64,000 nt of DNA from Metabacillus fastidiosus NBRC 101226 (GTDB lineage Bacteria > Bacillota > Bacilli > Bacillales > Bacillaceae): positions 21,963-85,962 of the forward strand of contig NZ_BCVG01000006.1 in NCBI RefSeq assembly GCF_001591625.1. The letters run 5' to 3'. The notes below the pieces were generated by a model that was not told the DNA's origin, did no database searches, and saw nothing but the letters and a program-made list of their open reading frames with translations. This document shows positions 1 to 8,828 of this stretch, piece after piece (position 1 is the stretch's first letter; each line of letters begins with the position of its first letter). A program made the position numbers and the translations under genes.

Positions 1-699
1 AATGGCTATGAGTATAAGGAGCCTATCCCAGTCTATGAATCAACGACTGTAAAGGCAATAGCGATAGCAGGAGCACTTGAAAGTGAAGTAGTGACTTTCA
101 ATTATGAAATTGATCCTTTGACGATCCCGAATGTATCTGCTCTAAAAGGATTTAATAAATATCCTGTTGCTCGTGTTATTATTCGCCAGGATGACATTGC
201 TATGTATAAGAAGAATAGTGATAATAGCTTTACGAAAGCCAAAACTTTATCAAAGCATGAACAGTTGAAGGTTTTCGGGGTTTCCGGCTATTATTACAAT
301 GTAGGTGGTCCTTATTTTGTAAAATATGAGGAAGGAAAGACAATTTCCTATATTGGAAGAGTTCTTATTAAAGCACCGACAACCTTATATGATCCTGACG
401 GAAATTTTTATAAAACGGTACAAAAAGGTGAAGCGCTGAAAGTTTATTCTTATAATGGCCAAGCTTATGATGTTGGGGGAGGCTATACAGTTCATAATGA
501 CCGCAACGCGTTTTTCTTAATCGGGTATATTAAACCGCAGAAGGATATAACAATGTACGATGTACAAGGCAGAAAGTTTTCAACATTAAAGAAAAATAAT
601 TTATATTATGTGAAAGCAATAGAAAATGGAAAAGTGGATCTCGGTAACGGCTATTACGTATTAGATAGTAAAGAAGATTTCAATTTTATTAAAAACTAA
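1..699 (+). CDS. C-terminal part of a secreted repeat protein (5' end outside window)
   Basis: The frame is open from base 1, so this is the last 232 residues of a longer protein; the GTG at 91 is internal. The first ~30 residues (YKEPIPVYESTTVKAIAIAG) look like the end of a chitobiase/Fn3-associated C-terminal domain as found in secreted bacterial enzymes. Three repeats of about 60 residues follow, each ending in a Y-x-V/L-G-x-x-Y pattern (YNVGGPYFV, YDVGGGYTV, VDLGNGYYV). They resemble small beta-rich wall-binding modules of the SLAP or SH3 kind. Function is unknown. The neighbouring hydrolases and SecA2 locus suggest a cell-surface protein. The TAA at 697 is followed directly by a strong terminator. 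Confidence 0.7.
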   Translation, partial: NGYEYKEPIPVYESTTVKAIAIAGALESEVVTFNYEIDPLTIPNVSALKGFNKYPVARVIIRQDDIAMYKKNSDNSFTKAKTLSKHEQLKVFGVSGYYYNVGGPYFVKYEEGKTISYIGRVLIKAPTTLYDPDGNFYKTVQKGEALKVYSYNGQAYDVGGGYTVHNDRNAFFLIGYIKPQKDITMYDVQGRKFSTLKKNNLYYVKAIENGKVDLGNGYYVLDSKEDFNFIKN

Positions 700-701
700 G
701 G

Positions 702-746
702 AAAAAGATCAGTTTCCCCATGGTTAGCGGGGGACTGATCTTTTTT
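702..746 (+). terminator. Rho-independent terminator after the first gene
   Basis: Near-perfect inverted repeat AAAAAGATCAGTTTCCCC / GGGGGACTGATCTTTTTT starting 3 bases after the stop codon and ending in a T run. The A-rich 5' arm means it may also serve the convergent acyltransferase gene on the minus strand. Confidence 0.85.
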
Positions 747-760
747 ATGGTTATGATTTA

Positions 761-1792
761 TTAAGGTACAATCTTTTTAATTAACGGTATTTTTTGTAAA
801 ATAAGAACGATAATCAGACTGACGACTAAAGTGAAAGCAGATAGTAATGGGATACCAGCCCATGCACGCACTGTATGGCCATGGATATCATAATTTTCTA
901 ATAAAAGCAGAAAAATATATGGGTGAACTAAGTAAATACCAAGGCTTGCCCGATTAATTAAAGCAAATACAGAAAATTTACATAGATCAAATGTAATATA
1001 CTTGAAAATAAGGAAAACAGCCATTGATGTAATAACTGCTGGCATGTTTAAGTAATGGTAAAAGTAACCATCTAATATACCTTCATTCTCCAGTGTTAAG
1101 AAGTAAGTGCCTCTTATAATAACGAACATTGCTATCGCTGCTAATAAATAAATAATCCATCTTGCGAACTTAGGAAGCTCGTAGTTATGTAAATAGTAAC
1201 CGAGAAGGAAATAGCCGATATATCCTGTTGCAGCTTCCACATTTATATCGATTTTAATTTCATAAAATTTAGCTATTAAACTAAAGCCGCTCGTAACGAT
1301 TAAACAGAGAATTAAATAATATTCAATATTTCTTCTAGTCGCTGTAGCAAAATAAACTCTTAGTACCGGAAGGATTAAGTAAAGGGCAATAATGACGTAA
1401 AGAAACCAGAGATGGTAATAAATCTTCCCTTCTAAAAATGCTTTAAGAATTAGAAATGGATCATTTTCTATCATTTCATCATTTATTTGAACGACTAAAT
1501 AAAATATACTCCATGCTATAAACGGAATAATAACCTTACTTACCCGCTTTTTTACAAAAATAGACGGTTTTTCTACCTTCGCAGGTTTAAGCAATAAAGC
1601 TCCGCTTATCATGAAAAAGATTGGAACACACCATCTCATGAATGAGTCGTATACATTGCCGGTCCACCAAGTTACATTTGTAACAGAACCGAATTTATAA
1701 AGGATCGGTGCAGCACTATGTAAAAGAATAACACCAAAAGTAGCGATAATCCGTAGATTATCAAAGTATATAATCCTCGACCTGTCCATCAT
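761..1792 (-). CDS. Acyltransferase family 3 membrane protein
   Basis: Integral membrane protein of about 343 residues belonging to the acyltransferase-3 family, which O-acetylates or succinylates extracellular glycans. The N terminus has the family signature YFDNLRIIATFGVILLHSA, with the conserved Arg and His at the start of the first membrane helix. About ten hydrophobic segments follow. The frame extends upstream to 1831, but the start at 1792 (ATGATG) has AAAGGA 7 bases before it, so I chose that. The target is probably a wall polymer, given the polymer operon 7 kb away, but nothing in the sequence identifies the substrate. It is a single-gene unit diverging from the carboxypeptidase gene. 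Confidence 0.85.
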   Translation of the reverse strand: MMDRSRIIYFDNLRIIATFGVILLHSAAPILYKFGSVTNVTWWTGNVYDSFMRWCVPIFFMISGALLLKPAKVEKPSIFVKKRVSKVIIPFIAWSIFYLVVQINDEMIENDPFLILKAFLEGKIYYHLWFLYVIIALYLILPVLRVYFATATRRNIEYYLILCLIVTSGFSLIAKFYEIKIDINVEAATGYIGYFLLGYYLHNYELPKFARWIIYLLAAIAMFVIIRGTYFLTLENEGILDGYFYHYLNMPAVITSMAVFLIFKYITFDLCKFSVFALINRASLGIYLVHPYIFLLLLENYDIHGHTVRAWAGIPLLSAFTLVVSLIIVLILQKIPLIKKIVP

Positions 1793-1930
1793 CAACACAT
1801 CCTTTTTACAAGTTACTCGTAATAAAAGCATCCATTGAAGAAATATAGCAGATTATGTTTGGTAAATCAAAAGGCAAAATGAGGATTTCGACTATTTATG
1901 TTGAAATATATCCATTTATTTTAGTAGTTT

Positions 1931-1939
1931 TGATATGAT
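1931..1939 (+). promoter_or_regulatory. Possible extended -10 promoter for the M14 carboxypeptidase gene
   Basis: TGATATGAT fits an extended -10 (TGn then TATGAT), about 38 bases upstream of the TTG start. No convincing -35 is visible. Confidence 0.35.
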
Positions 1940-1977
1940 TAATAATGTAGAAATTTAAGAGAAAAGGAGAATGAAAG

Positions 1978-3747
1978 TTGAAAAAGAGCATTTTATCCGC
2001 TTTTTTCTTTTTATGTATATGTATGCTGCTAAGCTTTTCACCGGAACAAGCTTCAGCTGCTTCATATATCGATACAAAGCAAGTATATACATATGAAATA
2101 ATGGAACAGGACATTGAGGAATTGGCAAAAGCCTATCCAGACCTAATCCAATATAAAGTGATTGGTAAAAGTGAGTATGGCAGAAATATTTATGCTGTAT
2201 CTCTTGGAAAAGGTTCTTCTGTTTCCTTCATTAATGGCTCACATCATGCACGGGAATGGATGACGACGATTGTAAATATGTATATGATCGATCAATATGC
2301 GAACGCCTATAAAAACGGTACATCTATAAACGGGTATAATGTAAAATCTATCTTAAATGATTCGACGATCTGGTTCGTACCGATGGTAAATCCAGACGGT
2401 GTAACATTACAGCAGTTCGGATTAAAAAAGTTTCCGAAAGAAGACCATGATGATTTAATTAAAATGAATGCAGGCAGTACAAATTTTAGCAGATGGAAGG
2501 CAAATGCAAAAGGACTGGATTTAAACCGCCAATACGATGCAGATTGGAAAAATATTTGCTGTAATCCTGGAAAGCCTTATTTTAAAAATTATAAAGGTCC
2601 AAAACCTCATCATGCAAAAGAAGTAACAGCAGTTTTAGATTTTGTTAACGAAATTAAACCAGAAATCTCTGTAAGTTACCATAGCAGCGGGCAGATTTTA
2701 TATTGGAATTTCCACCAGAAAGGTACTCAATATAATAGGGATCATGCACTGGCGAAACAGATTGGAAGAATGACTGGCTACTCTCTCGTATATCCTAAAT
2801 CGAATCCTTCCGGAGGCGGATTTACAGACTGGTTTATTTCTCATTATAACAGGCCGGCTTTTACACCGGAAATTGCTCCTTATGTGCAAGAGACAAGTCC
2901 GCCGCTGTCTGTCTTTCCTAAAGTGTGGAATGAAAATAAAGCAGTCGGACTTTACGTGACAAAAGAAGGGCATAAGCTGTTCATGGGGAGATATCAAAAT
3001 GTTCAAGCTACTGCTACAAAGAAAGTAAATAATGCTCTGTTAAAGAGTAAAGCGTTAAGATCATATCATACAACGAATATTAAAACAGTGTCAGATCTTA
3101 ATATATCAGCAGATTTTACTAATCTTTTTAATGATACAGGGAAGCTTATTAAAGAAGCAGAACAGTCTTTAGTAAACTTAACAGAAACAGATAAAACAAG
3201 GCTATCTACTTATATAGAAGAGGCAAAAGCACGTAGAACAGATGCGGCCAGATTTATAGACGCAGTTAATACCGGCAATAAATTATTAGAACAAAAAACT
3301 GACTTTGATCGCCTTCTGCTCCAAGGGAAGCTCGATGACACAATTGTTATGAATTATAATGAACTGTCATCAAGTATTAATAGAGCTGAAAAAGTAGTTA
3401 GTAGAATATACGGAAGTGAATACCGTAAATTAGCAGGCGAGAAATATATTAGTCCTAGCAAAATTTCGAGAGAATCTATTATTTATGAGGTTTCCACATA
3501 TAATTTACTAGGAGTTATTGACGATGAGCTTGAACAACAGCAGTATTCACAAGTGAAAGAACGATTTGCTATGTTAGAGCGTCTTGAAGAAAGGTCCGTT
3601 CAAATAAAAGCTGACGGGAATAAAAAGTATCCTGGCAAATATCCTGATTATCCTGAAATTGAAGCACAGCTTCAAATATGGAAGCAGAATTTAGCTGGAA
3701 AGTATAAAGAGATAACTGATGGTGAGCTTAGTAATAATGTAGAATAA
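1978..3747 (+). CDS. Secreted M14 zinc carboxypeptidase with shared C-terminal helical domain
   Basis: Starts at TTG 1978 with AAAGGAG 8 bases upstream; the ATG at 1971 is out of frame. Residues 1-28 form a signal peptide (KKSILS, hydrophobic core, ASAA). Residues ~35-330 are an M14 metallocarboxypeptidase: zinc ligands H90-A-R-E93 and H235 (SYHSSG), substrate residues NPDG at 138-141 and N183-R184, and catalytic E298 in FTPEIAPY. Bacillary relatives act on peptidoglycan stem peptides or secreted peptides. Residues ~340-585 are helical and align without gaps over the core with the C terminus of the next gene (AEKVVSRIYGSEYRK at 470-484, KISRESIIYEVSTYNLL at 495-511). I infer that this tail anchors the enzyme to the wall. 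Confidence 0.9.
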   Translation: MKKSILSAFFFLCICMLLSFSPEQASAASYIDTKQVYTYEIMEQDIEELAKAYPDLIQYKVIGKSEYGRNIYAVSLGKGSSVSFINGSHHAREWMTTIVNMYMIDQYANAYKNGTSINGYNVKSILNDSTIWFVPMVNPDGVTLQQFGLKKFPKEDHDDLIKMNAGSTNFSRWKANAKGLDLNRQYDADWKNICCNPGKPYFKNYKGPKPHHAKEVTAVLDFVNEIKPEISVSYHSSGQILYWNFHQKGTQYNRDHALAKQIGRMTGYSLVYPKSNPSGGGFTDWFISHYNRPAFTPEIAPYVQETSPPLSVFPKVWNENKAVGLYVTKEGHKLFMGRYQNVQATATKKVNNALLKSKALRSYHTTNIKTVSDLNISADFTNLFNDTGKLIKEAEQSLVNLTETDKTRLSTYIEEAKARRTDAARFIDAVNTGNKLLEQKTDFDRLLLQGKLDDTIVMNYNELSSSINRAEKVVSRIYGSEYRKLAGEKYISPSKISRESIIYEVSTYNLLGVIDDELEQQQYSQVKERFAMLERLEERSVQIKADGNKKYPGKYPDYPEIEAQLQIWKQNLAGKYKEITDGELSNNVE

Positions 3748-3766
3748 AAGCATAGAAATTTGTAGA

Positions 3767-3793
3767 ACGCAGGTAGTAATACCTGTGTTTTTT
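3767..3793 (+). terminator. Rho-independent terminator after the carboxypeptidase gene
   Basis: Stem ACGCAGGTA / TACCTGTGT with a 4-base loop followed by TTTTT, 20 bases after the stop codon. Confidence 0.8.
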
Positions 3794-3942
3794 ATGGTTG
3801 ATTTTTAAGGTTTTGTCGAGAATTATCCTAATTTGTAATATAAATGTAATATAAGAGTGTAACTTTTAATGTTCTTGTTACAGTATCTATTAAAAAGATC
3901 AGTTATACTACAGAAGTGTAATAATCAATGAGGTGATCTTTT

Positions 3943-5091
3943 TTGAAAAAATACATATATACATTTTTGTTGCTTTGCCCAATTCTATTATTAACTTTAA
4001 GTGTTAATAAAGCGATGGCAGCAACGAAGGAAGAACAGTTTATCGAGAACAGTAAGAAGTATTTGGGAATACCGTACAAATTTGGCGGAACAACACCGAA
4101 AGCTTTTGATTGCTCAGGATATCTTGGCTACGTTTTTAAAGAATACGGTTATTCGCTTCCGAGAACGGTTGCTGGTATATACAGTTCAAAGAACTTTTCA
4201 CCAGTTAAGGAACTTCAAGTAGGGGATATCGTCTTTTTCACAACATATAAAAAGGGCGCATCACATGCAGGAATCTACATTGGGCAAGATCAGTTTATAC
4301 ATGCAGCAAGCTCAAATGGTGTGTCAATTAACAAATTGCAAGACTCTTATTGGAAAAATAGATACATAGGTGCAAAGCGTCATAGTTTACTATCAAATGA
4401 TTTAAATTCTCCATCACAAGATGAAGTGGAAGAACTATGGAAAACTGGACTTCAACATTATATGAGCGAGAATGTAACAATGAAAAATGAAGAGCTTTTA
4501 AAAGACTTCCAGGAAATAAGAACAAGCCTTTCAGCTAATGATCGTGTAAAGGCAGAAGTATATCTTACTAAAACAGCTAATTTAATTGACTCTGTTAACT
4601 TAGCGGCTAAATTAGAACAGTCTACAAATGAGCTTAAAAAGGTATTAATTGAAAATCAGCAGCTTGATGAAAGTTCTGTTGCTTTATATCACAGTTTTTC
4701 TGAGGATATTCGTAAAAGTGAAAAAGTATACAGCCGTCTAAGCGGTTCAGATTTAAGAAAGAGATTCAATCAAGAATCTATTACACCAGCAAAGATTTCA
4801 AAAGAAACAGTCATCTATGAAGTATCAATGTACGGATTGCTTAAAGTAATTGAGGATACAGTTGCACAAGGTAATGTAAGTGAAGCACAAAGTCTATTAG
4901 AAAAATATAATAGACTTGAAAATAGAGCATCTGAAATTAAAATATTAGGTAATTCCATTCATGAAAATGCCTATAATACTTTAGAAACTATAAATGCGCA
5001 ATTGAAAGAAAGAAAAAGTTTAATAGAAAAGCAATTACCTGCAGTAGAGAAACCGGAAGCAAAAGAAGAAGCAGTTACTCCGGCGGCATAA
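3943..5091 (+). CDS. Secreted NlpC/P60 peptidoglycan endopeptidase with the same C-terminal domain
   Basis: TTG start at 3943 with GAGGTGAT 6 bases upstream. Residues 1-26 are a signal peptide ending AMA. Residues ~30-145 are an NlpC/P60 domain with the Cys-His-His triad: C57 in FDCSGY, H108 in SHAGIYIG and H120 in FIHAAS. This family cleaves gamma-D-Glu-diamino acid bonds in peptidoglycan. Residues ~155-370 are a helical domain homologous to the tail of the M14 enzyme encoded just upstream (SEKVYSRLSGSDLRK at 259-273, KISKETVIYEVSMYGLL at 284-300). The catalytic domain is N-terminal and the putative anchor C-terminal in both. The last 15 residues are rich in Glu, Ala and Pro. Confidence 0.92.
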   Translation: MKKYIYTFLLLCPILLLTLSVNKAMAATKEEQFIENSKKYLGIPYKFGGTTPKAFDCSGYLGYVFKEYGYSLPRTVAGIYSSKNFSPVKELQVGDIVFFTTYKKGASHAGIYIGQDQFIHAASSNGVSINKLQDSYWKNRYIGAKRHSLLSNDLNSPSQDEVEELWKTGLQHYMSENVTMKNEELLKDFQEIRTSLSANDRVKAEVYLTKTANLIDSVNLAAKLEQSTNELKKVLIENQQLDESSVALYHSFSEDIRKSEKVYSRLSGSDLRKRFNQESITPAKISKETVIYEVSMYGLLKVIEDTVAQGNVSEAQSLLEKYNRLENRASEIKILGNSIHENAYNTLETINAQLKERKSLIEKQLPAVEKPEAKEEAVTPAA

Positions 5092-5102
5092 ACTAAGTAA
5101 AG

Positions 5103-5132
5103 GGCACTTACTTCATTGTAAGTGTCTTTTTT
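5103..5132 (+). terminator. Rho-independent terminator after the NlpC/P60 gene
   Basis: GGCACTTAC / GTAAGTGTC stem with a 6-base loop, then TTTTTT, 12 bases after the stop codon. Confidence 0.85.
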
Positions 5133-5251
5133 ATATGCATATTATTGATATACCCAATAATTTTATTATCAATCTTCAAATTGGATAAAATATGTTAAAT
5201 ATGAGTCGAAACTTAAGTATGTGTACAAGAGTTTAATCCTCTATCTGTAAT

Positions 5252-5280
5252 AAAAAAAGAGAGCAAGTTATTTGCCCTCT
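5252..5280 (-). terminator. Terminator of the secA2-slaP operon
   Basis: Read on the minus strand, GAGGGCAAA / TTGCTCTC forms a hairpin followed by seven T residues, 9 bases after the stop codon of the S-layer assembly gene. Confidence 0.8.
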
Positions 5281-5288
5281 TCTACATA

Positions 5289-6107
5289 TTATTGTTCTGT
5301 TTTTGGAGGATACACTTTCCAAGATGATAAGTCAGGATTAGCATTTAATATTAGATCACTTGGGAAAATGAATGTCCATGGTTTACTTGTATTTGCTCGG
5401 ACTTCAAAATTATTAAGATTAAATACACCTTTTGCAATGACATTTTTCGATGCATCTTCTACTATGAGAGGAAGCTGCTCCAAATTGATGTTTTTAAGGC
5501 TGCCATTCCGGATAAGAAGTGTTACAACAAGGTTACGCTGTTCATTCATTTTTGCCTCTAATCCCATAATATTAATCTCATTTTCTTTCAATGGTGGCAT
5601 ATTATTAACAAGCTGCTGTAAATGCTCTTTCATCTCTTTTGAAAGCTTGTCTTCCCAGCTTGTATCTAATTCTAACTCATGGACTTCACTCGGCTTTTTC
5701 TTAATTTCAAATGCAATTTGCCAATTTTCTAATTTTGTTGGTTCTTCTTCAACGTTCCAATTTTCTCTCTCAAATACAAATGACCAAGGACGGCAGCCCA
5801 TAGAAGGTAGCTCACCGAATTTTTCCATGTCGAATGTTTCTTTTGCAATCATTTGTTTATTTTCATCTAAAATGATTAAATCCAACATTTCAAATGTAAT
5901 AGCATTTGGAAGAGTATTACGAATAAAAGCTGTTACATAAATAAGCTGGTCAAATTGTTCCAGTTTCAGTCCGGAAATAGAAATTTGATTTTCCCTTAAT
6001 GGTTCAAGCTGCTGATGCTGGAACTGATAAACATACATTTCTTGTTTGCTTACATTCCAATCTGGATGAATCGATAGTACAGTCTCGATTTGGTTTGTTG
6101 TTGACAT
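5289..6107 (-). CDS. slaP: Accessory Sec system S-layer assembly protein (SLAP domain duplicated)
   Basis: 272 residues, no signal peptide. It is built from two copies of one domain of about 100 residues. Each copy runs I-x-G-L, a beta-rich stretch with IRN, an acidic L-I-x-D segment, IAK-x-x-F, and a closing PW-(S/T)-F-(V/I)-F (PWSFVFER at ~152, PWTFIFPS near the C terminus). This matches the SLAP-domain accessory Sec S-layer assembly family, whose B. anthracis member SlaP works with SecA2 in S-layer protein export. The gene starts one base after the secA2 stop, with GGAGGA lying in the last secA2 codons, so the two are translationally coupled. It acts in the cytoplasm or at the membrane, presumably delivering substrates to SecA2. 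The symbol is by family and context. Confidence 0.85.
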   Translation of the reverse strand: MSTTNQIETVLSIHPDWNVSKQEMYVYQFQHQQLEPLRENQISISGLKLEQFDQLIYVTAFIRNTLPNAITFEMLDLIILDENKQMIAKETFDMEKFGELPSMGCRPWSFVFERENWNVEEEPTKLENWQIAFEIKKKPSEVHELELDTSWEDKLSKEMKEHLQQLVNNMPPLKENEINIMGLEAKMNEQRNLVVTLLIRNGSLKNINLEQLPLIVEDASKNVIAKGVFNLNNFEVRANTSKPWTFIFPSDLILNANPDLSSWKVYPPKTEQ

Positions 6108-6108
6108 T

Positions 6109-8469
6109 TTATTCCTCCACCTTTTTTAAACTGTTTACATAGGAATGAACTTTCGCTGTCATATCATATTGGAATGACTCTAAATTTTTATCAAATAATT
6201 CAAATCCTTCTAATGTGTAAAGACGATAAGGATCTTCCTGTGCATATCCTCTTAGGTGAATACCTTCTTTTAAATTTTCCATATCGTTCATATGATTGAT
6301 CCACATTTGATCAAGAGCTCTCATCATAATATTTCTAATTTGAAATTCTATACTCGAACGGTCATCAAGTTCATTTATGAAAGCGAAATAACTGTCGAGT
6401 GATGGATTAAGCAATTCAGCTAAACTTTCTTTATCCATCTCAATAAGCTCTTTTTCATCGAGGGAAATACCAAAAAGCTCTTGGAGCCTATAAGTAAAAG
6501 CATCTCGCTTCTCTTCTGCTAACTCATTATGTTCATCTAATGAGTGGAAGATAAGCTTGTCTACATAATCTCTGATTTCTTGTTCAGTATCATTTAGAAT
6601 TTGTTCGGAATTTAAAAGTGAATTCCGTTTACTGTAAATGAGTTTACGCTGTTGGTCAACGACATCATCAAGCTTTAACAAGTGAATCCTTGAAGAAAAA
6701 TGTCCGTTTTCAACAGTTTCTTGAACCATTGTAAGAAACTTAATTGGATTTGGACTAATGACTAATCCTTCTTCATTTACTTTTATTTTCTTTTTATACT
6801 TTTCAAGTTCTTCTTCATCAAATTGATTCATTAAATGGTCTTCCAGTGAAAGAATGAATTGTGATGAACCAGGATCACCTTGACGGCCAGCACGACCTCG
6901 TAGCTGCATATCAATTCTTAAGCTCTCATGACGTTCTGTACCAAGAATGAATAAACCGCCAAGCTCAGCAACACCTTCACCTAGAAGAATGTCTGTACCG
7001 CGGCCAGCCATATTTGTAGCGATTGTAATCATATTTTTTTGACCAGCAATAGAAATCATTTTTGCTTCTTCTTCCACACTCTTTGCATTTAGCAATTGAT
7101 GCTTAATCCCATTTTTCTTTAAAATCTCTGACAATGTTTCAGACTGTTCAATCGATGTTGTACCGATTAAAATAGGTCTGCCTGTTTCATGGATCTCTTT
7201 AACTGTCTTAACGATTTTCTTATACTTATGCTCCAAATCCTTATACATAAGATCTTCATGATCAATACGCTGATTTGGACGATTCGTCGGTACATTAATA
7301 ACATCCATTCCGTATGTTTCCATGAATTCTTTTTGTGCAGGCAGGGCACTTCCAGTCATCCCGCAAAGAGTAGAATACATACGGAAATAGTTTTGAATGG
7401 TAACAGAAGCCTCTGTTAAGTTTTCTTCGTTAATTTCTAATCCTTCTTTTGCTTCAATTGCCTGATGAAGCCCGTTGCTCAAGTTTCTGCCTTCCATTAC
7501 TCTTCCAGTAAATGAATCTACTAATTCAATTTTACCGTCACCAATAATATAATCTTTATCTTTCTTGAAAATAAAATGAGCTTGTAAAGATTGATTAATA
7601 GAATGAAAAAGAATTTGATGCTCAGTATCATATAAATTCTCAATACCGAATGCTTTTTCAAATTTTAAAATACCTTTTTCAGTTAAATGAACTTGCTGGT
7701 AAACAAAATTGATTTCATAATCTTCTTCTTTTTTAAGTGATTTTACAAGCATGGACGTAATGGCAAAAAGATCAGATGATAACATTGACTTACTTGCGAT
7801 AATAAGCGGTGTTCTCGCTTCGTCAATAAGTGTGTTATCAATCTCGTCAATGATAGCGAAATGCTGTCCTCTCTGTACTTTCTCTTCTTCACTGAATACC
7901 ATATGATCTCTTAAATAATCAAAGCCAAATTCTGTTCCAGTACCGTATGTGATATGTGAATTATATGCTTCTTTTTTCTCTGCTGGTGACAGGTCGGCAA
8001 TATTCAGTCCTACTTTTAATCCGAGAAATTTATGTATTTCTCCAATTAATTCATAATCCCGTTGTGCGAGGTATTCATTTGATGTAATAACATGAACGCC
8101 TTTACCTTCTAATGCGAATAAATAACTTGGTAAAGAAGCCATTAATGTTTTTCCTTCACCAGTTTGCATTTGACCGATATTTCCATCTGTTAATACAAGA
8201 CCGCCGAGTATTTGCACATCATAGTGACGCTGATTAATAACGCGTGAAGCAGCTTCCTTTACAACTGCAAAAGCTTCCACGCGGATTTGTTTAAGTGTTT
8301 TTCCATCTTTTAAAGCATTTTGAAATTCAACCGTTTTTCCTCGTAACTGTTCATTAGTTAACGTTTTGAATTGATCTTCCAGTTGATTAATTTGTTTAAC
8401 GAGCTTTTGAAGTTTATTAATTTCCGATTTGGACTTTAATTTTGTATATTGATTAAGCATAATAGACAT
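6109..8469 (-). CDS. secA2: Accessory Sec translocase ATPase SecA2
   Basis: 786 residues. ATP-binding motifs: Walker A MQTGEGKT at 101-108, DEID in place of the usual DEAD/DEVD, MAGRGTDILLG and QLRGRAGRQGDPGSS. The preprotein-binding and helical wing domains are present, but the Cys-rich zinc-binding C-terminal tail of SecA1 is absent (the protein ends in SLKKVEE). Length and tail loss fit SecA2 of the S-layer-associated Bacillus type. SecA2 powers export of a limited set of surface proteins through SecYEG. GAGGT lies 7 bases before ATG 8469. The window ends before the position where the housekeeping secA would be expected after hpf. Confidence 0.95.
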   Translation of the reverse strand: MSIMLNQYTKLKSKSEINKLQKLVKQINQLEDQFKTLTNEQLRGKTVEFQNALKDGKTLKQIRVEAFAVVKEAASRVINQRHYDVQILGGLVLTDGNIGQMQTGEGKTLMASLPSYLFALEGKGVHVITSNEYLAQRDYELIGEIHKFLGLKVGLNIADLSPAEKKEAYNSHITYGTGTEFGFDYLRDHMVFSEEEKVQRGQHFAIIDEIDNTLIDEARTPLIIASKSMLSSDLFAITSMLVKSLKKEEDYEINFVYQQVHLTEKGILKFEKAFGIENLYDTEHQILFHSINQSLQAHFIFKKDKDYIIGDGKIELVDSFTGRVMEGRNLSNGLHQAIEAKEGLEINEENLTEASVTIQNYFRMYSTLCGMTGSALPAQKEFMETYGMDVINVPTNRPNQRIDHEDLMYKDLEHKYKKIVKTVKEIHETGRPILIGTTSIEQSETLSEILKKNGIKHQLLNAKSVEEEAKMISIAGQKNMITIATNMAGRGTDILLGEGVAELGGLFILGTERHESLRIDMQLRGRAGRQGDPGSSQFILSLEDHLMNQFDEEELEKYKKKIKVNEEGLVISPNPIKFLTMVQETVENGHFSSRIHLLKLDDVVDQQRKLIYSKRNSLLNSEQILNDTEQEIRDYVDKLIFHSLDEHNELAEEKRDAFTYRLQELFGISLDEKELIEMDKESLAELLNPSLDSYFAFINELDDRSSIEFQIRNIMMRALDQMWINHMNDMENLKEGIHLRGYAQEDPYRLYTLEGFELFDKNLESFQYDMTAKVHSYVNSLKKVEE

Positions 8470-8507
8470 TATTTATACCTCATTTTTTCATGTAATGTAC
8501 TTACAAG

Positions 8508-8516
8508 ATTATACCA
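8508..8516 (-). promoter_or_regulatory. Extended -10 promoter for secA2-slaP
   Basis: On the minus strand, TGGTATAAT gives a perfect TATAAT preceded by TGn. It lies 38 bases upstream of the secA2 start codon. A consensus -35 is not evident, as is usual for extended -10 promoters. Confidence 0.5.
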
Positions 8517-8749
8517 TATAAGATCTATCATATTCCTAATCTTTACTATATTTTTTTAAGGGAAAGATAGGAAAGATTATAGATAAGTAATATATTTGTT
8601 ATTAAAGGCTTATCGATTATTTTTTTGATTCTCACCGTTAGAAACCCTCAATGCATGCGAAATAAAAAGAGGAATTACGGGGGAAAATAACGCAGAAGAT
8701 GGAAAATAAAAAATTAAGATTGTTACATTCAAAAATATAACAATAGCTA

Positions 8750-8780
8750 GTGACAAAAAACGACTGATTTATGATAAAAT
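8750..8780 (+). promoter_or_regulatory. Possible SigA promoter of the polymer cluster
   Basis: GTGACA (8750) and TAAAAT (8775) separated by 19 bases, upstream of the first gene. The spacing is long, so the call is weak. Confidence 0.3.
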
Positions 8781-8828
8781 ATTTTAGATTGTAATAATCT
8801 TTAAAGGAATAAAGGAGACGATTCTTTT

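Larger units (their letters stand above)
8470..8828. other. Intergenic region between secA2 and the polymer cluster
   Basis: 359 bases with no credible gene. It holds the divergent promoters of secA2 (minus) and of the polysaccharide cluster (plus). The middle part is AT-rich, and no known riboswitch is recognised in it. Confidence 0.6.

Noticed and set aside
1896..2114. 72-codon minus-strand frame opposite the carboxypeptidase signal peptide
   Set aside because: It lies over the promoter and signal peptide of a well-supported gene and has no binding site.
5272..5940. 222-codon plus-strand frame opposite the S-layer assembly gene
   Set aside because: The minus strand encodes a clear duplicated SLAP protein with a ribosome binding site coupled to secA2. 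The plus frame is its shadow.
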